Shown: in pieces, positions 1 through 11,390 of the stretch | Layout of the letters: each line of letters starts with the position of its first letter | How positions within the stretch are numbered: the first letter of the stretch is position 1 | Assembly (NCBI GenBank): GCA_001839685.1 | Contig: MLAK01000689.1 | Coordinates: forward strand, 10,379-74,378 | Reading direction: 5' to 3' | DNA length: 64,000 bases | Source: Tritrichomonas foetus | Taxonomy: Eukaryota > Parabasalia > Tritrichomonadida > Tritrichomonadidae | The notes under the pieces: generated by a model | Told to the model about the DNA's origin: nothing | Databases searched by the model: none | The model's input: the letters and a program-made list of their open reading frames with translations, nothing else | Translations under genes and position numbers: made by a program

Positions 1-79
1 ATTTCAACTTTATTATTTCAACTTTATAATGTCAATTTGTTTATTAAGAGAAAAGCTTTTTTAAACACATATTCTATTT

Positions 80-736
80 TTATTCCTTTTTTTGATGGTC
101 TTGCCATTCAAGATAAAGTGCAACGAAGAAAAATCCGTACCAAATCATTCCAGGTCGTGTAAGTAAGGCAAATTCTGGTTTTACAGTTGTAAACGTGTGC
201 GCAACATAAATCCAAATTCCCATATTCAATGCATAGAAAATCAAGTTGGCTTTTTTGCTTGCTCGTTGCTTCAGCAAGAAATAGAGAATTGTGACATGAA
301 CACCAACAATGGCACCATACAGCATTTGACGAGGCGTATGATACCCGCCAAGATATGTTATGGATAAATTGACAAAATGAAGGATCTGGTTAATGAAAAA
401 GTAGAAACTATGAAAGAGTGACTTTCTTTTACCTGATGAATAGAAAGTGACAAGTCGATCAGTGAAATAGAAAACGTGATAAAATGTATGGCCAGAAACG
501 GAGTTGGGGCGTCCTTGACATGTTGTATCGTTAAGATAATCTTTGAGGAAGTAGGCAAGGAAAGCAAAAGAGAAATATGCTCCGTGCAAAATGACGCAAT
601 CGACAAATTTTGATGTGCGGCGGGACGATCGATAAATTGTATAGAGATCATATAATAAAGCGATTGGAATGCTTGCGAAAAACAATGGGAAATTCAGATT
701 AACTCGATGTTCAAGTGGACAACAAGAATCAAACAT
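80..736 (-). CDS. PAP2-superfamily lipid (pyro)phosphatase-like membrane protein
   Basis: 218 residues with about six hydrophobic segments, the layout of integral-membrane PAP2 phosphatases, which remove phosphate from lipid phosphates or dolichyl pyrophosphate at the ER lumen. Seen: a Lys...Gly-Arg-Pro stretch (residues ~65-77), then SVSGHT (the PSGH-like motif 2), then YLGGYHTPRQMLYG (motif 3). The histidines of motifs 2 and 3 are present. The usual SR before motif 3 is replaced by SI, and the usual Asp after the His is Gln, as I recall for dolichyl-pyrophosphate phosphatases (YHTxxQ). The specific substrate is therefore an inference. A FIT2-type lipid-droplet protein, which shares a related fold, is the main alternative. 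The ATG at 734-736 is the first in frame. The gene is divergent from the LRR gene, with 234 bp between them. Confidence 0.6.
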   Translation of the reverse strand: MFDSCCPLEHRVNLNFPLFFASIPIALLYDLYTIYRSSRRTSKFVDCVILHGAYFSFAFLAYFLKDYLNDTTCQGRPNSVSGHTFYHVFYFTDRLVTFYSSGKRKSLFHSFYFFINQILHFVNLSITYLGGYHTPRQMLYGAIVGVHVTILYFLLKQRASKKANLIFYALNMGIWIYVAHTFTTVKPEFALLTRPGMIWYGFFFVALYLEWQDHQKKE

Positions 737-970
737 TTTTAATGGGATTTTGCATGATCGACCAAATATACATCCAAATATATTACCTTATTCAAGTATC
801 GTCTCTCACAAATAAGAAAAGTTTAGTTTAGTTTCTATTTTGAAAGATGTCTTTCAAACTTTTCGAGTTTTGAAATATCTTATATGGTCAGTTACATTCA
901 TTTTATTATTCAATTTTCTTTTTATGATTGTAAAGGTTAAATATAAGGTCAATATTATTTCTTCCCCAAA

Positions 971-3373
971 ATGATGGATCGGGAATTTTTAACTTCCCTT
1001 TGCCCGATTTTCAGCTTAAAAGAAGTTAAAATTTTATGGGAAGGGACAGTATATAAAGTTGGTCAAACAAATATACTTCAACCTCGCACTTTAGTTATCG
1101 CTTCTCCAGGAATTTTTCTAATACGAAAAAGATCGTTCGCTTTTCAGTCAAAAATTGTAAATGCAATCTCATTTTTCGATTTGGCCTCTCTTTACGTTAC
1201 AGAACAATTCGCCAGTTTCAGTACAAAGCAATATCAAATCAGAATCAAACTACAAAGCATTCGAGATGTTGCCTCGCTTGTGTTTTTTATTCGACAGTAT
1301 CAATTTCCAACCGATATTTTGCCAATGAACTTCACTTTCGCTGATGATGAATTCGCAAATAATTTTTCTCTATCACAGCTTCCTTATCAGCCAACTTCAC
1401 TTTTCATCGATCGAACTTTGGCTTGTATGATGCACTTTAACATAGTCGCAACAGATACACAACTGTCCAGCCTATCCAAGCCAAAATTCAGAATTTTTAC
1501 AATTCACAATGAAATGCTGATGTCTCCACTTTTTCAGGCATGGATCCTATCGTTATCGTTCGAGCAAGATGTTGAAGTTTTAAAGTTTGAGAATATTCAA
1601 CTTTCTTTATTACTTGAACAATGCAGTTTCTTATTCTGTTATAATAGATTTATCAAAACCGTAGAATTCAGAAATGTCGACTTCGAAAATTCACATTTAA
1701 TAATTTCCAAACTTTTTTCAGAAACTCACAATTTCAAGCCAATTAAATGGGTTTTTGAAGATTGTGATTTAACTAAACCTTGTTTTAATAAATTTATTGA
1801 TGGAATTTCTGGAATTGGAACTGATATTTCCGAATTACATTTCACTCGATGCAAATTTAATGAAGATACTTATTCAACCATGCTTCAATCAATTTTCTTT
1901 AATGAATGTTTCCACTCATTAAATGGACTAGCTCTAGATTACATTGAAATCGTTGATTCTGAAGGCAACCAAATTAGCAATCCAAGCGCTCATTCATTTT
2001 CAAGTAATACTACAAAAGAAAACTCCTCAAATATTTCATCTCATAGTTCACCGAATGATTCAAGTCAATCTAAAAGTGATGAAAATAACAAATTAGGCGA
2101 GAATGAATCTATTGATAATACACCGAATGTCTTTTTAATGAGTGTTTCAGAAATTCTTTGTTGTTCCTGGGCTATGCAGAAAAAATGTTTACATTATCTT
2201 TCTTTAAAAGGATGCAAAAGTATGGCGATCGATATGTCACCTTTACTTTCGCAAATTCTTAATTTTGATTTCGGCATTAATGAAATTGATTTCAATGAAA
2301 ATTCTTTTTTACAGCCGCTTTCAATAACTGAAAACATACTTGTGCATAACATTTCATTTTTAGGTTTAAGAAGATGCAAATTTTCCCGAAATTTCTTATT
2401 TTCATTAATTCAGTTACTAAAACAAAAGAAATTAATTATTCATGGTCTTGATATCAGTAATATGATAGTTGACAATGATGTTTTTCGTGATATTTTAAAT
2501 GAAACTAAAAATATTTCATTTCCAGAACTTGAAACTTTGTTTTTCAATCATAATCAAATGAATGCCAATCAAACTTTAGCATTCACAACGTTTTTACAAA
2601 ATCAACAGAATTTAAAAAACCTTTCAATTAACAATTCTTTCGATATTCATGATTCGCCAAAAGGCTTACTTGCTTTTACAGATTTTGTTGTGAATCAAAA
2701 TTTAACAATGCTTTCTATTCATGGGAATCAAACCATGAATTATTCATATGGTATTTTGTTATTCAACATGCTTCAAAAAATGAATGATATTCAAATTCTT
2801 GATGTAACTAATCAATGCATTGGACAAGAAGGACTTGAATATATTATTCCTTATATTAATGATGAACTTATTATGGAGTTACATTTTGATGGCTCTAATG
2901 TGAAATCATTTGATTTTCTGTGTAAATTCTGCTCGACTATAATTTCGTCAAAAATGAAGTTTTCTAGTTTCCCAGAGAAAGATTTCAAAAATTGCTTGAA
3001 TTTGATATCTAATGTAGAAGAGTTAAACACTTTATTAAAAACTGTTAATGATTTGAGAAACGCTTTTGCATCAAAATTTGGAACAGCGGAACAAACCTAT
3101 GTCTTGAAGTCCAAAGTAATCATGCATACAAAGTTACAAAGATTGACTAAAGAATTACAAGAACGGAAATTAATGAGAGAAAAAAATAACTCCACAACTA
3201 AAATCGAAAGTGAATCAAAGCTATTCGAAGTGAATATATTTGATGAAACTATTGAACCACTTTATAAAGAGTGCATTGGAAACGATCAGCCAGTCAAATC
3301 AATCGTCAATTTGATGTCTACAATTAATGAAACACTTTCATTTGATCATTTGTTTTCTCTAATCCAAAAATGA
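971..3373 (+). CDS. PH-like/leucine-rich-repeat protein (CARMIL-like architecture)
   Basis: 800 residues. Residues ~1-125 look like a PH-type beta fold (short strands around ILWEGTVYKVG, ending in a helix near SLVFFIRQYQF). A long irregular LRR array follows, ~160-690, with recurrent LxxLxLxxC/N units such as LHYLSLKGC and LKNLSINNS. It is interrupted at ~345-385 by a Ser/Asn-rich low-complexity insert. The C-terminal ~100 residues are charged and helical. A PH plus LRR arrangement recalls CARMIL/LRRC16 regulators of actin capping, but no capping-protein-binding motif is evident, so that role is an inference. An AAGGTCAA motif ends 18 nt before the ATG. The stop codon is TGA. The gene converges on the Myb gene. 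Confidence 0.7.
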   Translation: MMDREFLTSLCPIFSLKEVKILWEGTVYKVGQTNILQPRTLVIASPGIFLIRKRSFAFQSKIVNAISFFDLASLYVTEQFASFSTKQYQIRIKLQSIRDVASLVFFIRQYQFPTDILPMNFTFADDEFANNFSLSQLPYQPTSLFIDRTLACMMHFNIVATDTQLSSLSKPKFRIFTIHNEMLMSPLFQAWILSLSFEQDVEVLKFENIQLSLLLEQCSFLFCYNRFIKTVEFRNVDFENSHLIISKLFSETHNFKPIKWVFEDCDLTKPCFNKFIDGISGIGTDISELHFTRCKFNEDTYSTMLQSIFFNECFHSLNGLALDYIEIVDSEGNQISNPSAHSFSSNTTKENSSNISSHSSPNDSSQSKSDENNKLGENESIDNTPNVFLMSVSEILCCSWAMQKKCLHYLSLKGCKSMAIDMSPLLSQILNFDFGINEIDFNENSFLQPLSITENILVHNISFLGLRRCKFSRNFLFSLIQLLKQKKLIIHGLDISNMIVDNDVFRDILNETKNISFPELETLFFNHNQMNANQTLAFTTFLQNQQNLKNLSINNSFDIHDSPKGLLAFTDFVVNQNLTMLSIHGNQTMNYSYGILLFNMLQKMNDIQILDVTNQCIGQEGLEYIIPYINDELIMELHFDGSNVKSFDFLCKFCSTIISSKMKFSSFPEKDFKNCLNLISNVEELNTLLKTVNDLRNAFASKFGTAEQTYVLKSKVIMHTKLQRLTKELQERKLMREKNNSTTKIESESKLFEVNIFDETIEPLYKECIGNDQPVKSIVNLMSTINETLSFDHLFSLIQK

Positions 3374-3808
3374 CTCATTTCTTCTATCAAATTAAGCCAC
3401 AGCTTAACCCATTGGTGCTAATTTACTTTTTGTTTGTATAAATATATTATTATTATTATTACTTTTATTTGTTTAATATGTTTTGTGATTATGTTTATGA
3501 AAGACAATATCTCAACTATATGAAAGCATTGTAATTCAATCCAACAGCTTTTTGAATGTGAATTCATGTCAAGACTGATAAAATTGGGATCTTTCATGTG
3601 ACAATCAAGGATACTGCAAAAATTCACAAGATATATCAAAAAATGAAAGAAAACAAAATTTTCATGATCAGTTTATTAAAAATAATCTACATAACATACA
3701 TATAAATAAAGCTTGACGACCACACACAAATCCCTTTTGTTAGTCAAAGAACAAAAAGATTTCCCTTTTCAATTCAAATTGATGAGATAATTATGTCAGT
3801 CAATTAGG
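3374..3808. other. Convergent intergenic region
   Basis: About 435 bp of AT-rich DNA between the stops of the LRR gene (+) and the Myb gene (-). It holds short A/T runs and an ATT repeat near 3448-3462. I see no gene or RNA here; a 73-codon minus-strand frame is low-complexity and judged a chance ORF. Confidence 0.6.
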
Positions 3809-4447
3809 TCAAATTTCAATCAATGATAGAGGAACAGGAAGTTCAAGTATCCTTCTACCACATTTTCCCCTGTTAGGGTCGTCTTCGGATGCACTTGATT
3901 GAGTTGCATTATTTGAAGAGTTGGAAATCAACGTAGAGGAGCTTTCTACACTCACTGAGCTTGCATTTGACTGTGAAGTTGAAACAGAGTTGCTAGTTGG
4001 GCTCGTCTGGTTATTATTTTCGCTATTAATATTCACTGTCGCTAAATTTGAGCTAAGCGGTTTGTTGTTGTTTCTTTGCAGCCTGTGAAAGCGGTTTTTT
4101 AAATTAACGTCGTTCTTGTCAGTGAAAAAAGCCGAAATTTTGGCCCAATGGGGCCCATAGATTTTATATTTTTGAAGAAGAAGCTCGTCTTCTTTTTCTG
4201 TCCATACTTCGTTATGGGTATTTCCGCTTAAGTAATATTTCCATCTCTCACGACATTGCCGCGGCGTTCTGTTTTTCATTTTATGAGCAATCTTTTTCCA
4301 CTCTTTGAGGCCGAATTCATTGACTAGTTGCGTGAGCATTTCGTCTTCGTGGTCTGTGAATTTTCGTTTGACTATGGCTTTTCTTTTATGGCGCTTTCCT
4401 CCCTTTCCTTTGTATTCCATATTTTGGGATTTTGAAATAGAAATCAT
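3809..4447 (-). CDS. R2R3 Myb-like DNA-binding protein
   Basis: 212 residues, a small nuclear transcription factor of the type expanded in trichomonads. Two Myb repeats are visible. The first spans residues ~28-73, with aromatic spacing F30, W50, W69 and the recognition-helix sequence NRTPRQCRERW. The second spans ~79-124, with W82, W101, F120 and NLKNRFHRLQ. A basic segment (KGGKRHKRKAIVKRK) precedes them and probably serves as nuclear localisation signal or DNA contact. Residues ~130-195 are Ser/Asn-rich and probably unstructured. In T. vaginalis, related Myb proteins bind promoter elements of iron-regulated adhesin genes, and a Myb-like protein binds core motif M3; which role applies here cannot be told. 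A TCACA initiator-like site lies about 12 nt upstream (near 4457-4461). Met10 is an alternative start. Confidence 0.88.
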   Translation of the reverse strand: MISISKSQNMEYKGKGGKRHKRKAIVKRKFTDHEDEMLTQLVNEFGLKEWKKIAHKMKNRTPRQCRERWKYYLSGNTHNEVWTEKEDELLLQKYKIYGPHWAKISAFFTDKNDVNLKNRFHRLQRNNNKPLSSNLATVNINSENNNQTSPTSNSVSTSQSNASSVSVESSSTLISNSSNNATQSSASEDDPNRGKCGRRILELPVPLSLIEI

Positions 4448-6196
4448 ATTTGATTTTGTGAATATTGAGAAAATTGATAAGCATTTCTTTCAAAAGTTTT
4501 AGTGTTTTCTCACAGATAATTCTAAGATTTGAAGTAGTGAGTGAATTCTTCGAAATTTCAATGTTATTTCTTTCAATTCTATTCTCAAAAAGTCTATGAA
4601 TTTTGAATGAACCGATTGGATATAAAATTATATTAGTTTCATCTTGTCTCATTTTCCAAAGATAACTAAAATTATTTCGACTACTTATCAGACATATTGA
4701 ATTCAAGCAATTCCGGAAATTGAAAGATTTTTAGAGTCATTTTGTGAAATAAAAATACTGGTTGAAGATTTTATTGAAAATAAGGTTCGTTGTTCAGAAA
4801 AATCATATTTCTGGACCTATTCAATACTGTTATCTTTTTCTCAATATCTCATTCTGGCTATACAAAATACTTTGAATGTACATTCAATATTTTGTGAAAA
4901 ATCATTAAATTTAATTCTAATAAAAATTGAGGAATTTATATAAAACTCATTCCCCAGAATCAATTTAATTGGTCATTCCTGCCAGTCTGTTTTGGTGATT
5001 TCAACTTTTTTTTGTGTAGTTTTATGTTATATTAAGAATAGAACTTGGTTTTATGGCTATTCATTTTCAAATATTTCGTAATTCATGATGAAAGATTCGA
5101 TTTTAATTTTGGTTCTATTCACAATTGTTGTCACTTTTGCAGTACTTTTCTGAAAAAAATCCTGTTTTTAAGAAATTTCTTTCAATAATTGAATTGAAGA
5201 AATTCCACAAACCGATTAAAAAAATCCACTTACCTCAATAATCAGTAAGAAATAAGAAAGATATCCAATATTATTCGCATATGGATGCGAATTTTTTGTT
5301 ATTTGTTCCCATTTGAAACCATTTGATTTCAATTCAAATAATATCACCCAAAATCATCATTGATTATAAAATTTGAATACTCTATTCAATTCTTCTTTTT
5401 TTTCTCTGGGGCTCTTCAAATACCATAGTAGGTTAAACTTGGAATAAACTGGTTCAAAAAGAAAATAATAATTAATCACACTATAAAATTAATAATTCTA
5501 AAATTTTCATTGAAGATATCATTATTTTAATTATTTTATTTTTGAAGAAAAATTGAATCAATATAAAATAATTAATTGAGAAGGTTAACAATATTTCAAA
5601 CGCAATTATTATTGAATTTTTGTTCAGGTTGAAATATATTATGCCTTGAGTAGAAGTAATTACGAATTTTTTTCATTGGTTGATTTAATGATTTGACAAT
5701 TTCATGAAAATTCAACAAATTGTGATACGATCATGCTAATTGTCAAAAAAAGACAGTTTAAAATTTTATATTTATATAATAGCTGATAGAACACAACATT
5801 TATTCATCTAAAATCACAGGAATTTCCAACAATAATCATAAATATAATTTGGTCTTTGGCAATATCATTTTAGAGATTATTTATTGAATGATCTTGCCAA
5901 AAAAGATGGAGAAGAACTCTCACTTCTCGTGGTATGCTTGACATTGAAAAGATATTTTCGAGTTTGATATCGACGACTTTTTGAATGAAAAACTATCGTT
6001 ACGATCTTGGAATTCATAATAAAATTACCAATTTCTAAAGATGATTGTTTGATCTAAGTTTTCACCTTAAAATAGTTAACACCTCTCTTTTTATAAAGAA
6101 ATTTTTGAAAGTAGACGTAAATCCTAATTGTAGAATGATGATATTTAGATTTAAGTAAAAAATGCATTCTAAATGAATAAATTTATCAATTTTTAT
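4448..6196. other. Long AT-rich intergenic region
   Basis: About 1.75 kb between the start of the Myb gene and the end of the kinase gene. It is very AT-rich with many in-frame stops on both strands. A 106-codon frame overlapping the Myb start has no recognisable composition. I see no RNA gene, repeat family or transposon remnant. Confidence 0.5.
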
Positions 6197-7504
6197 TTAC
6201 ACGCTTCTTGATGTATTAGAATATACATCATCATTTACCATTCTATGTGAGCCACGAATATTCGCATTTCTTGAACTTTCATGATGGAGGTATTCATTAT
6301 TACTTTGAATGAAAGGCATTGAAAGTAATTGTTTCGCTGTTGGTCGATTTTTTGGGTCATATTGTAAGCATGACTTCACAAAATGTTGTGCTTCACAAGG
6401 AAGATTCCAAATAAAACGATAATTTCCTTTTTCAATCTCCTTATAAAATTCATTAATTCGATTTATTATTTCGTGGTTTTCTTTGAAGAATTCAAAAGAT
6501 GAATCCATTTTGTTATCATTTGGCAATGACTTTTCTTCCAGTTGATTTGGTGAATTATCATGGTTAAAATCCAATTGAAAGCTTTGACCACTGGTACTCT
6601 CAACAGCATCAGTTTCATAGACATTCTCAATCATCCACGGATTTTGCCCCATTAGAATATTATAAATCACAATTCCTAATGACCAAATATCAGCTTTACA
6701 TTCATTATTCTGTTGTATATAACCATACATCACTTCTGGAGCAGCATAACCTGGAGTGGAACTGAGATTCAGACAATTTCCAACACCAATCTCTAAACAT
6801 GAGCCGAAATCAGCAATTTTTGCTGTATTATGTGAATTAAAGAGAATATTTTCTGGTTTGATATCAAGATGAGCAATGTTTCTTGAGTGTAAATATATCA
6901 GGCCATAGATGATATCACTGGCGATTCGTGGTGCTCTATCTTTCATCAAAGTTGGCGATCTAATAATTCCATCATATAGTGATCCATTTAAGCAATATTC
7001 TGAAATCAAAGATATGTTTTTTTCACCATATACAATATCATAAAGTTGGACGATATTTGGATTGCTTAGCCTTTCCATAATTCTCGCTTCTTTTTCTATC
7101 ATTGCAAAAGTAATATTATCACTCATTAATTGTCTGGACATGACTTTGCATGCATAAATTTTATTTGTCCTGATATCTCTGACTTTGTAAACATTACCAA
7201 AAGATCCACTTCCAATCTTACACACTATTGCATACATGCCAATCATGCATTCACTGCTTCTTCGATTAGCAGGAGCCATATTTGCTGAACTGTGATGGAA
7301 ACGATTTCGATTCACAGTAATATGACCTTTATCATTGTGGCAATTTAGTGACAATTTCTTCCAATTCGGTGAATGGTTGTTGATCGAATTATGAGAAAAC
7401 TTTGAGGAACTCGCGCTGTTGGCACTATGGTTTCGACTTAAATGAAGTAAAGCATGTATCGATGATTTTGTGTTCATATATTGAGGTTTTGGGACAACTG
7501 TCAT
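6197..7504 (-). CDS. Serine/threonine protein kinase (CAMK/SNF1-like)
   Basis: 435 residues. About 88 Asn/Ser/His-rich residues precede a complete catalytic domain: glycine loop GSGSFGNV (~98-105), Lys120 in YACK, Glu139 in helix C, catalytic loop HLDIKPEN (~212-219), DFG (232-234), APE (255-257) and ADIWSLG (271-277). All catalytic residues are present, so it should be active. The loop is HLD rather than HRD, making it a non-RD kinase. The activation loop is short (SSTPGYAAPE). A Ser/Asp-rich insert (~300-340) interrupts the C-lobe before the final PKNRPT motif. The fold is closest to the CAMK/SNF1-like group; the substrate is unknown. A good initiator match, TCATT on the minus strand (7524-7528), sits about 21 nt before the ATG. 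Confidence 0.92.
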   Translation of the reverse strand: MTVVPKPQYMNTKSSIHALLHLSRNHSANSASSSKFSHNSINNHSPNWKKLSLNCHNDKGHITVNRNRFHHSSANMAPANRRSSECMIGMYAIVCKIGSGSFGNVYKVRDIRTNKIYACKVMSRQLMSDNITFAMIEKEARIMERLSNPNIVQLYDIVYGEKNISLISEYCLNGSLYDGIIRSPTLMKDRAPRIASDIIYGLIYLHSRNIAHLDIKPENILFNSHNTAKIADFGSCLEIGVGNCLNLSSTPGYAAPEVMYGYIQQNNECKADIWSLGIVIYNILMGQNPWMIENVYETDAVESTSGQSFQLDFNHDNSPNQLEEKSLPNDNKMDSSFEFFKENHEIINRINEFYKEIEKGNYRFIWNLPCEAQHFVKSCLQYDPKNRPTAKQLLSMPFIQSNNEYLHHESSRNANIRGSHRMVNDDVYSNTSRSV

Positions 7505-9352
7505 CTTGATGCGGAAAGAGATAAATGAACCACTGTTTTATATTGGTTCCTTTCAAAATCACAGAAAAGTCTGAATAGAAAGTAGAGGAAAAATTATTGA
7601 AATTTTTCAATCTTTCTCAAAAATATGCTTCAATCGATAAATTCAAATAATTACAGTCGTTATTTTTGTGGAAATTCATTCAAAAATGAATTCATTTTTT
7701 CAATGAATCACATTTTTTTGGGTTTTTATTCAATCCATTTAATTAATATTCACACATTTATTCAATTATTTAGTAATACTTTTGAATAAATTGAATTTGA
7801 TATAAAAGTAAATTTATATTTCATTTTAGGTTAACATGTATGAATCTTTTGAAATAAATAAATGACAGCTTGTAATGAATTTAACATTGATTTACGTTAA
7901 TATTCGGTTTCATCAGAGAGAAATCTTATTAGTTACCTTTAATCAAAGTTTTGTGTGAAAGATGATTCATCGAACATTTTTTTATCAAATTTTCTATATA
8001 AATTGACTAAAACCAATAAATAAAATATATTGAAAAATATTCGCCCAGACTCACAAAAATTGAATTAGGCGATCATGGTTGGTTTACGAATTCCTGAGAT
8101 GTAACTATAAATTTCTATTCTGCCAACTGAAATTCACCAGTGAGAAACAATTGCCATATTAAAAATTGATCAACGTTAGATTTCAGATATTTTTTGAACG
8201 AATAATATTTGTGATTCGGCAAATTGAAAAAAAAGTAACTGTCGCGAGTAAAAAAGATCTATAGCCGTAATTATCCAATATATGGTGAATGCTCTCTCAT
8301 ATTAAGATTTCTGAATATAGTCAAAAATGAATTTTTTGAAAAGTGCCAAACATTTGACAAGAGATTAAAAAGTAAACAATTTATAGGAACATTGGAAACA
8401 TCATATAATCATGTACTTGAAACAAATAAATGAAAATGAATTCAGAAAAAATCAAATCTGATTTCTGAAATGAATATCTGAAGCATTTTAACTAATTATC
8501 TTTTAAATGCAAAAACAATGAATTTAATGCTTTTACCAAAGTGTTTATTTATGTTTAGTGAAAAATATGGAAATTTGCCGGTCATAATTTTTTTTATTTG
8601 CATTTATTTTATTTGCATAATATAAAAAGACATAATCGAAAGAAACAGTTATTCTGATAAAATTCGGAAAAAATGCACATTATGAATCCGAAAGCGCTAA
8701 ATTAATCAAGATTTCGGCATCTCCAAAAAAACAAGCCGAAAAAATCAAAGTAAATATATATTTTCCTTATAATATAATAAATGGGTCATATTCTGTTAAT
8801 TCTGGAAAAAATCGAACATAAATCAATTTTTTTTTCCTGTCACTAATTGACATATTTCTATCCTAAAATTTCATTTATTTTACTAATTGTCTGTGGATAC
8901 ATCATATTTTTCGTCAATTGTTCAAAAACCCAATTCTCGATAATTATAATCATAAATATCGACAATTTTGACATAACACAAGAAAGAATAATAAATAACG
9001 TTTAATGTAATTCAATATAATGTGTTTTCAGGAGTGATATCCATTTTAAAATACCACAAAAATTATTTATTTATGGGAAATAAATGATATTATTTGATTT
9101 AAAAATATGAATTGAAACAAATTACTAAATTGGTTTAAAATGATCAAATTATATTTTCAATGAATCAAAAAGCAAAAAATTAATTTTCATATCCTTCGTG
9201 TGCAATACTGGCTCTTAACGAACCATTCGATGTTTTCATCTTGATGAAGTCATAATGCGAAATCTCACTTCAATGATATGGGGAAACATTATTGATATCT
9301 TCTCATCAATTCGAATTTCCAGCGGGAAAATCAAAATCATTTTTCATCTCAC
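7505..9352. other. Divergent intergenic region between kinase and NET-domain genes
   Basis: About 1.85 kb of AT-rich DNA between two divergently transcribed genes, so it holds both promoters. I see initiator-like sites close to each ATG, and no gene, RNA or repeat in between. Confidence 0.5.
9337..9341 (+). promoter_or_regulatory. Initiator (Inr)-like TCATT
   Basis: TCATT followed by a T-rich run fits the trichomonad initiator consensus TCA+1Y(T/A). It would put transcription start at 9339 and leave a 14-nt leader before the ATG at 9353, in the usual short range for trichomonads. A five-base match is weak on its own; the distance is the main support. Confidence 0.4.
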
Positions 9353-10906
9353 ATGTTCATACTTGATACTAAACGGTCACCAAGCCCAATGGATTCATCG
9401 GTGTGTTCAACATGCCTCATATATTTCCAAAAGGCGTTGAACTCACCTATCGGCGAAGCAATCTTGTCTTATATTAAGGCATTAAATCCACCTCTCCCAA
9501 AAGAATATAATATTCTCACCATATTCGAAAATCTCAGACAAAACAAACTCTATCGCACGCCAGAAGAATGGCTTTCTGATCTCGAAGACAACGTTGAACG
9601 ATCCGTCCGATTTTTTGGCGAATTCTCAGATATCGCCATCGCCATCCAATCCCTCCAGCACAGCCTGGTTCTTTCCACGAAGCATCTCCTTAAAGGCGAC
9701 AATGAAAAGTGGCAGTCAGCGTGCCAAAAACTCAACTCCGAAATAATTTCATATCTCAAAAATGCGCCAAACAATGAATTGGCGTTTAAAGAATTGGTCG
9801 GACAGTCTCCTCAAGCTTCTCTCAATTTTGAACCATTCATTCCATCAGCCCTCACTTTGCAGAATGAGAAAATAGATTTGAATGAACTCAAAACACGAAT
9901 TTCACTTCTTCCAACTGACGAAGATCATCAAAATTTGAGAAGGATTGTGTCGCATTATGAACCTGAATATTCAAATGCGTCTGGAATCATTCCTTGTGAA
10001 ATTCGGCATTTCCACCCTTATTCACTTCACCTCATCAAAGAGTATGTTAACAAACATGCCCCTCCACTTCCACCACAGCCTGTTGCTTCAAATGCTGCAT
10101 TGAATAATCCAAAGAATATAACAGCTGCAGCTGCTGCATCAATTCCAAGAATGAAATCAACACCGTTACCAACAAATCCAGTTGATTTTGCGAAAAGACC
10201 GCCACCGATTAAAGCAAATCAAACAAATTTTACAAACTTGCAGCCAAATTCTGCAACATCAAATTTCACTCCAATGAGTTCCAATCTGAATTTATCCCAA
10301 ACAAATACATTAAATTCAAATACTGCAATTGCATCAAAAGCGCCATCAGCATCAGCACCTTCTAACTCAATCACACCTAAATCAAATACAATAAATAATA
10401 CTCCAACTACTACGACTACAACTACAACTACAACTACAACAGCAGTTACTACCAATAATTTAAGTATTTCGAATACTTCAAATAAAGCTTCAAACATTGC
10501 AAATTCTGCAAATGGTGTTTCTGTTGTTAATCAGCCAAAGTCAGTCGCAAACCCACAATCATTAAATTCGACACCATCATCTTCTTTATTGGCTTCTTCT
10601 TTAGCAGCAGCTTCTATTTTAACTTCCGCTTCTTCTTCTTTAATGACTCAATCAGTAGAAAATAAAGGTGACGTAAGCTTGAATAATGCATTTCAGGCTC
10701 AAATCAAGAATTTACCCTCGCCTTCTTCAATTGCAGCAACTTCCCCGTTTTTAAAGATAAACTCACCTTCGCCGCCTGAAATGAAAAGTGTCTGGGACAT
10801 TTCTGACAATAGCGCAAATACTACAACAGAAACATCGCGAACGGAAAGTATAGAAAACCTCGACACCGTAAGTGAGGCTCGTTTGCCTGATCAATCTGAG
10901 AAATGA
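9353..10906 (+). CDS. NET-domain protein with degenerate bromodomain (BET-like)
   Basis: 517 residues. Residues ~174-235 (LNELKTRISLLP ... CEIRHFHPYSLHLIKEYV) match the extraterminal (NET) domain of BET chromatin proteins. The preceding ~25-112 region follows the bromodomain helix pattern: a proline-rich ZA-like stretch, LTIFENLRQNKLYRTPEEWLSDL in place of MDLGTIRDKVE...Y.S...F..D, then two helices. It lacks the acetyl-lysine-binding Asn (the NAxxYN position reads VERSVRF). I infer a bromodomain that has lost histone reading, or a BET partner subunit. From ~240 onward the protein is Asn/Ser/Thr/Pro-rich and disordered, including a run of about 12 Thr encoded by ACT/ACA repeats near 10405-10440. 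Met13 is an alternative start. The neighbour on the opposite strand is a canonical BET gene. Confidence 0.65.
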   Translation: MFILDTKRSPSPMDSSVCSTCLIYFQKALNSPIGEAILSYIKALNPPLPKEYNILTIFENLRQNKLYRTPEEWLSDLEDNVERSVRFFGEFSDIAIAIQSLQHSLVLSTKHLLKGDNEKWQSACQKLNSEIISYLKNAPNNELAFKELVGQSPQASLNFEPFIPSALTLQNEKIDLNELKTRISLLPTDEDHQNLRRIVSHYEPEYSNASGIIPCEIRHFHPYSLHLIKEYVNKHAPPLPPQPVASNAALNNPKNITAAAAASIPRMKSTPLPTNPVDFAKRPPPIKANQTNFTNLQPNSATSNFTPMSSNLNLSQTNTLNSNTAIASKAPSASAPSNSITPKSNTINNTPTTTTTTTTTTTTAVTTNNLSISNTSNKASNIANSANGVSVVNQPKSVANPQSLNSTPSSSLLASSLAAASILTSASSSLMTQSVENKGDVSLNNAFQAQIKNLPSPSSIAATSPFLKINSPSPPEMKSVWDISDNSANTTTETSRTESIENLDTVSEARLPDQSEK

Positions 10907-11390
10907 ATTCAGTTATTTTTGTATGTTTTATTGAAATATAGAGTTTTTCCTAATTCGAATGAAATGAAGGCTTATTTTTGTTTATTTTTTGATTAATATT
11001 GGAAACGAGAGAAAAAGAAAAAAACATTACATTCGAATTATTATACTGTTCATAATTTTATATTATTTTATTGTAAATGTTTATTTTATTTCACATTTTT
11101 CTATTTTTGAACGGATTTTATTATTAATGTTAATGATGGAAATGAATTGGAATAATCATACCTAATTTTTTTCTCGTTGATGAATGACTAAAGGGAATCA
11201 TTCTGTTATTCTGTAAGGAAATAGTTAATACTGTAATGGACTTGAAAATTAACATAATCTTGTATGACATCTGCAAGATTTTGCATGAAATACAACATAA
11301 ATATATTTATGAATATTAGTAGTTAAATAGTGTGAAATAGTAATATAATCATTTATTAATTATTTGAAACACAAGCAAATTCAATTCGAT
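10907..11390. other. Convergent intergenic region between the two BET-type genes
   Basis: About 480 bp of AT-rich 3' flank shared by the two convergent genes. Nothing recognisable is visible beyond A/T runs. Confidence 0.5.

Noticed and set aside
4386..4706. 106-codon frame overlapping the Myb start
   Set aside because: No domain, AT-driven composition, and overlap with the Myb promoter and coding sequence.
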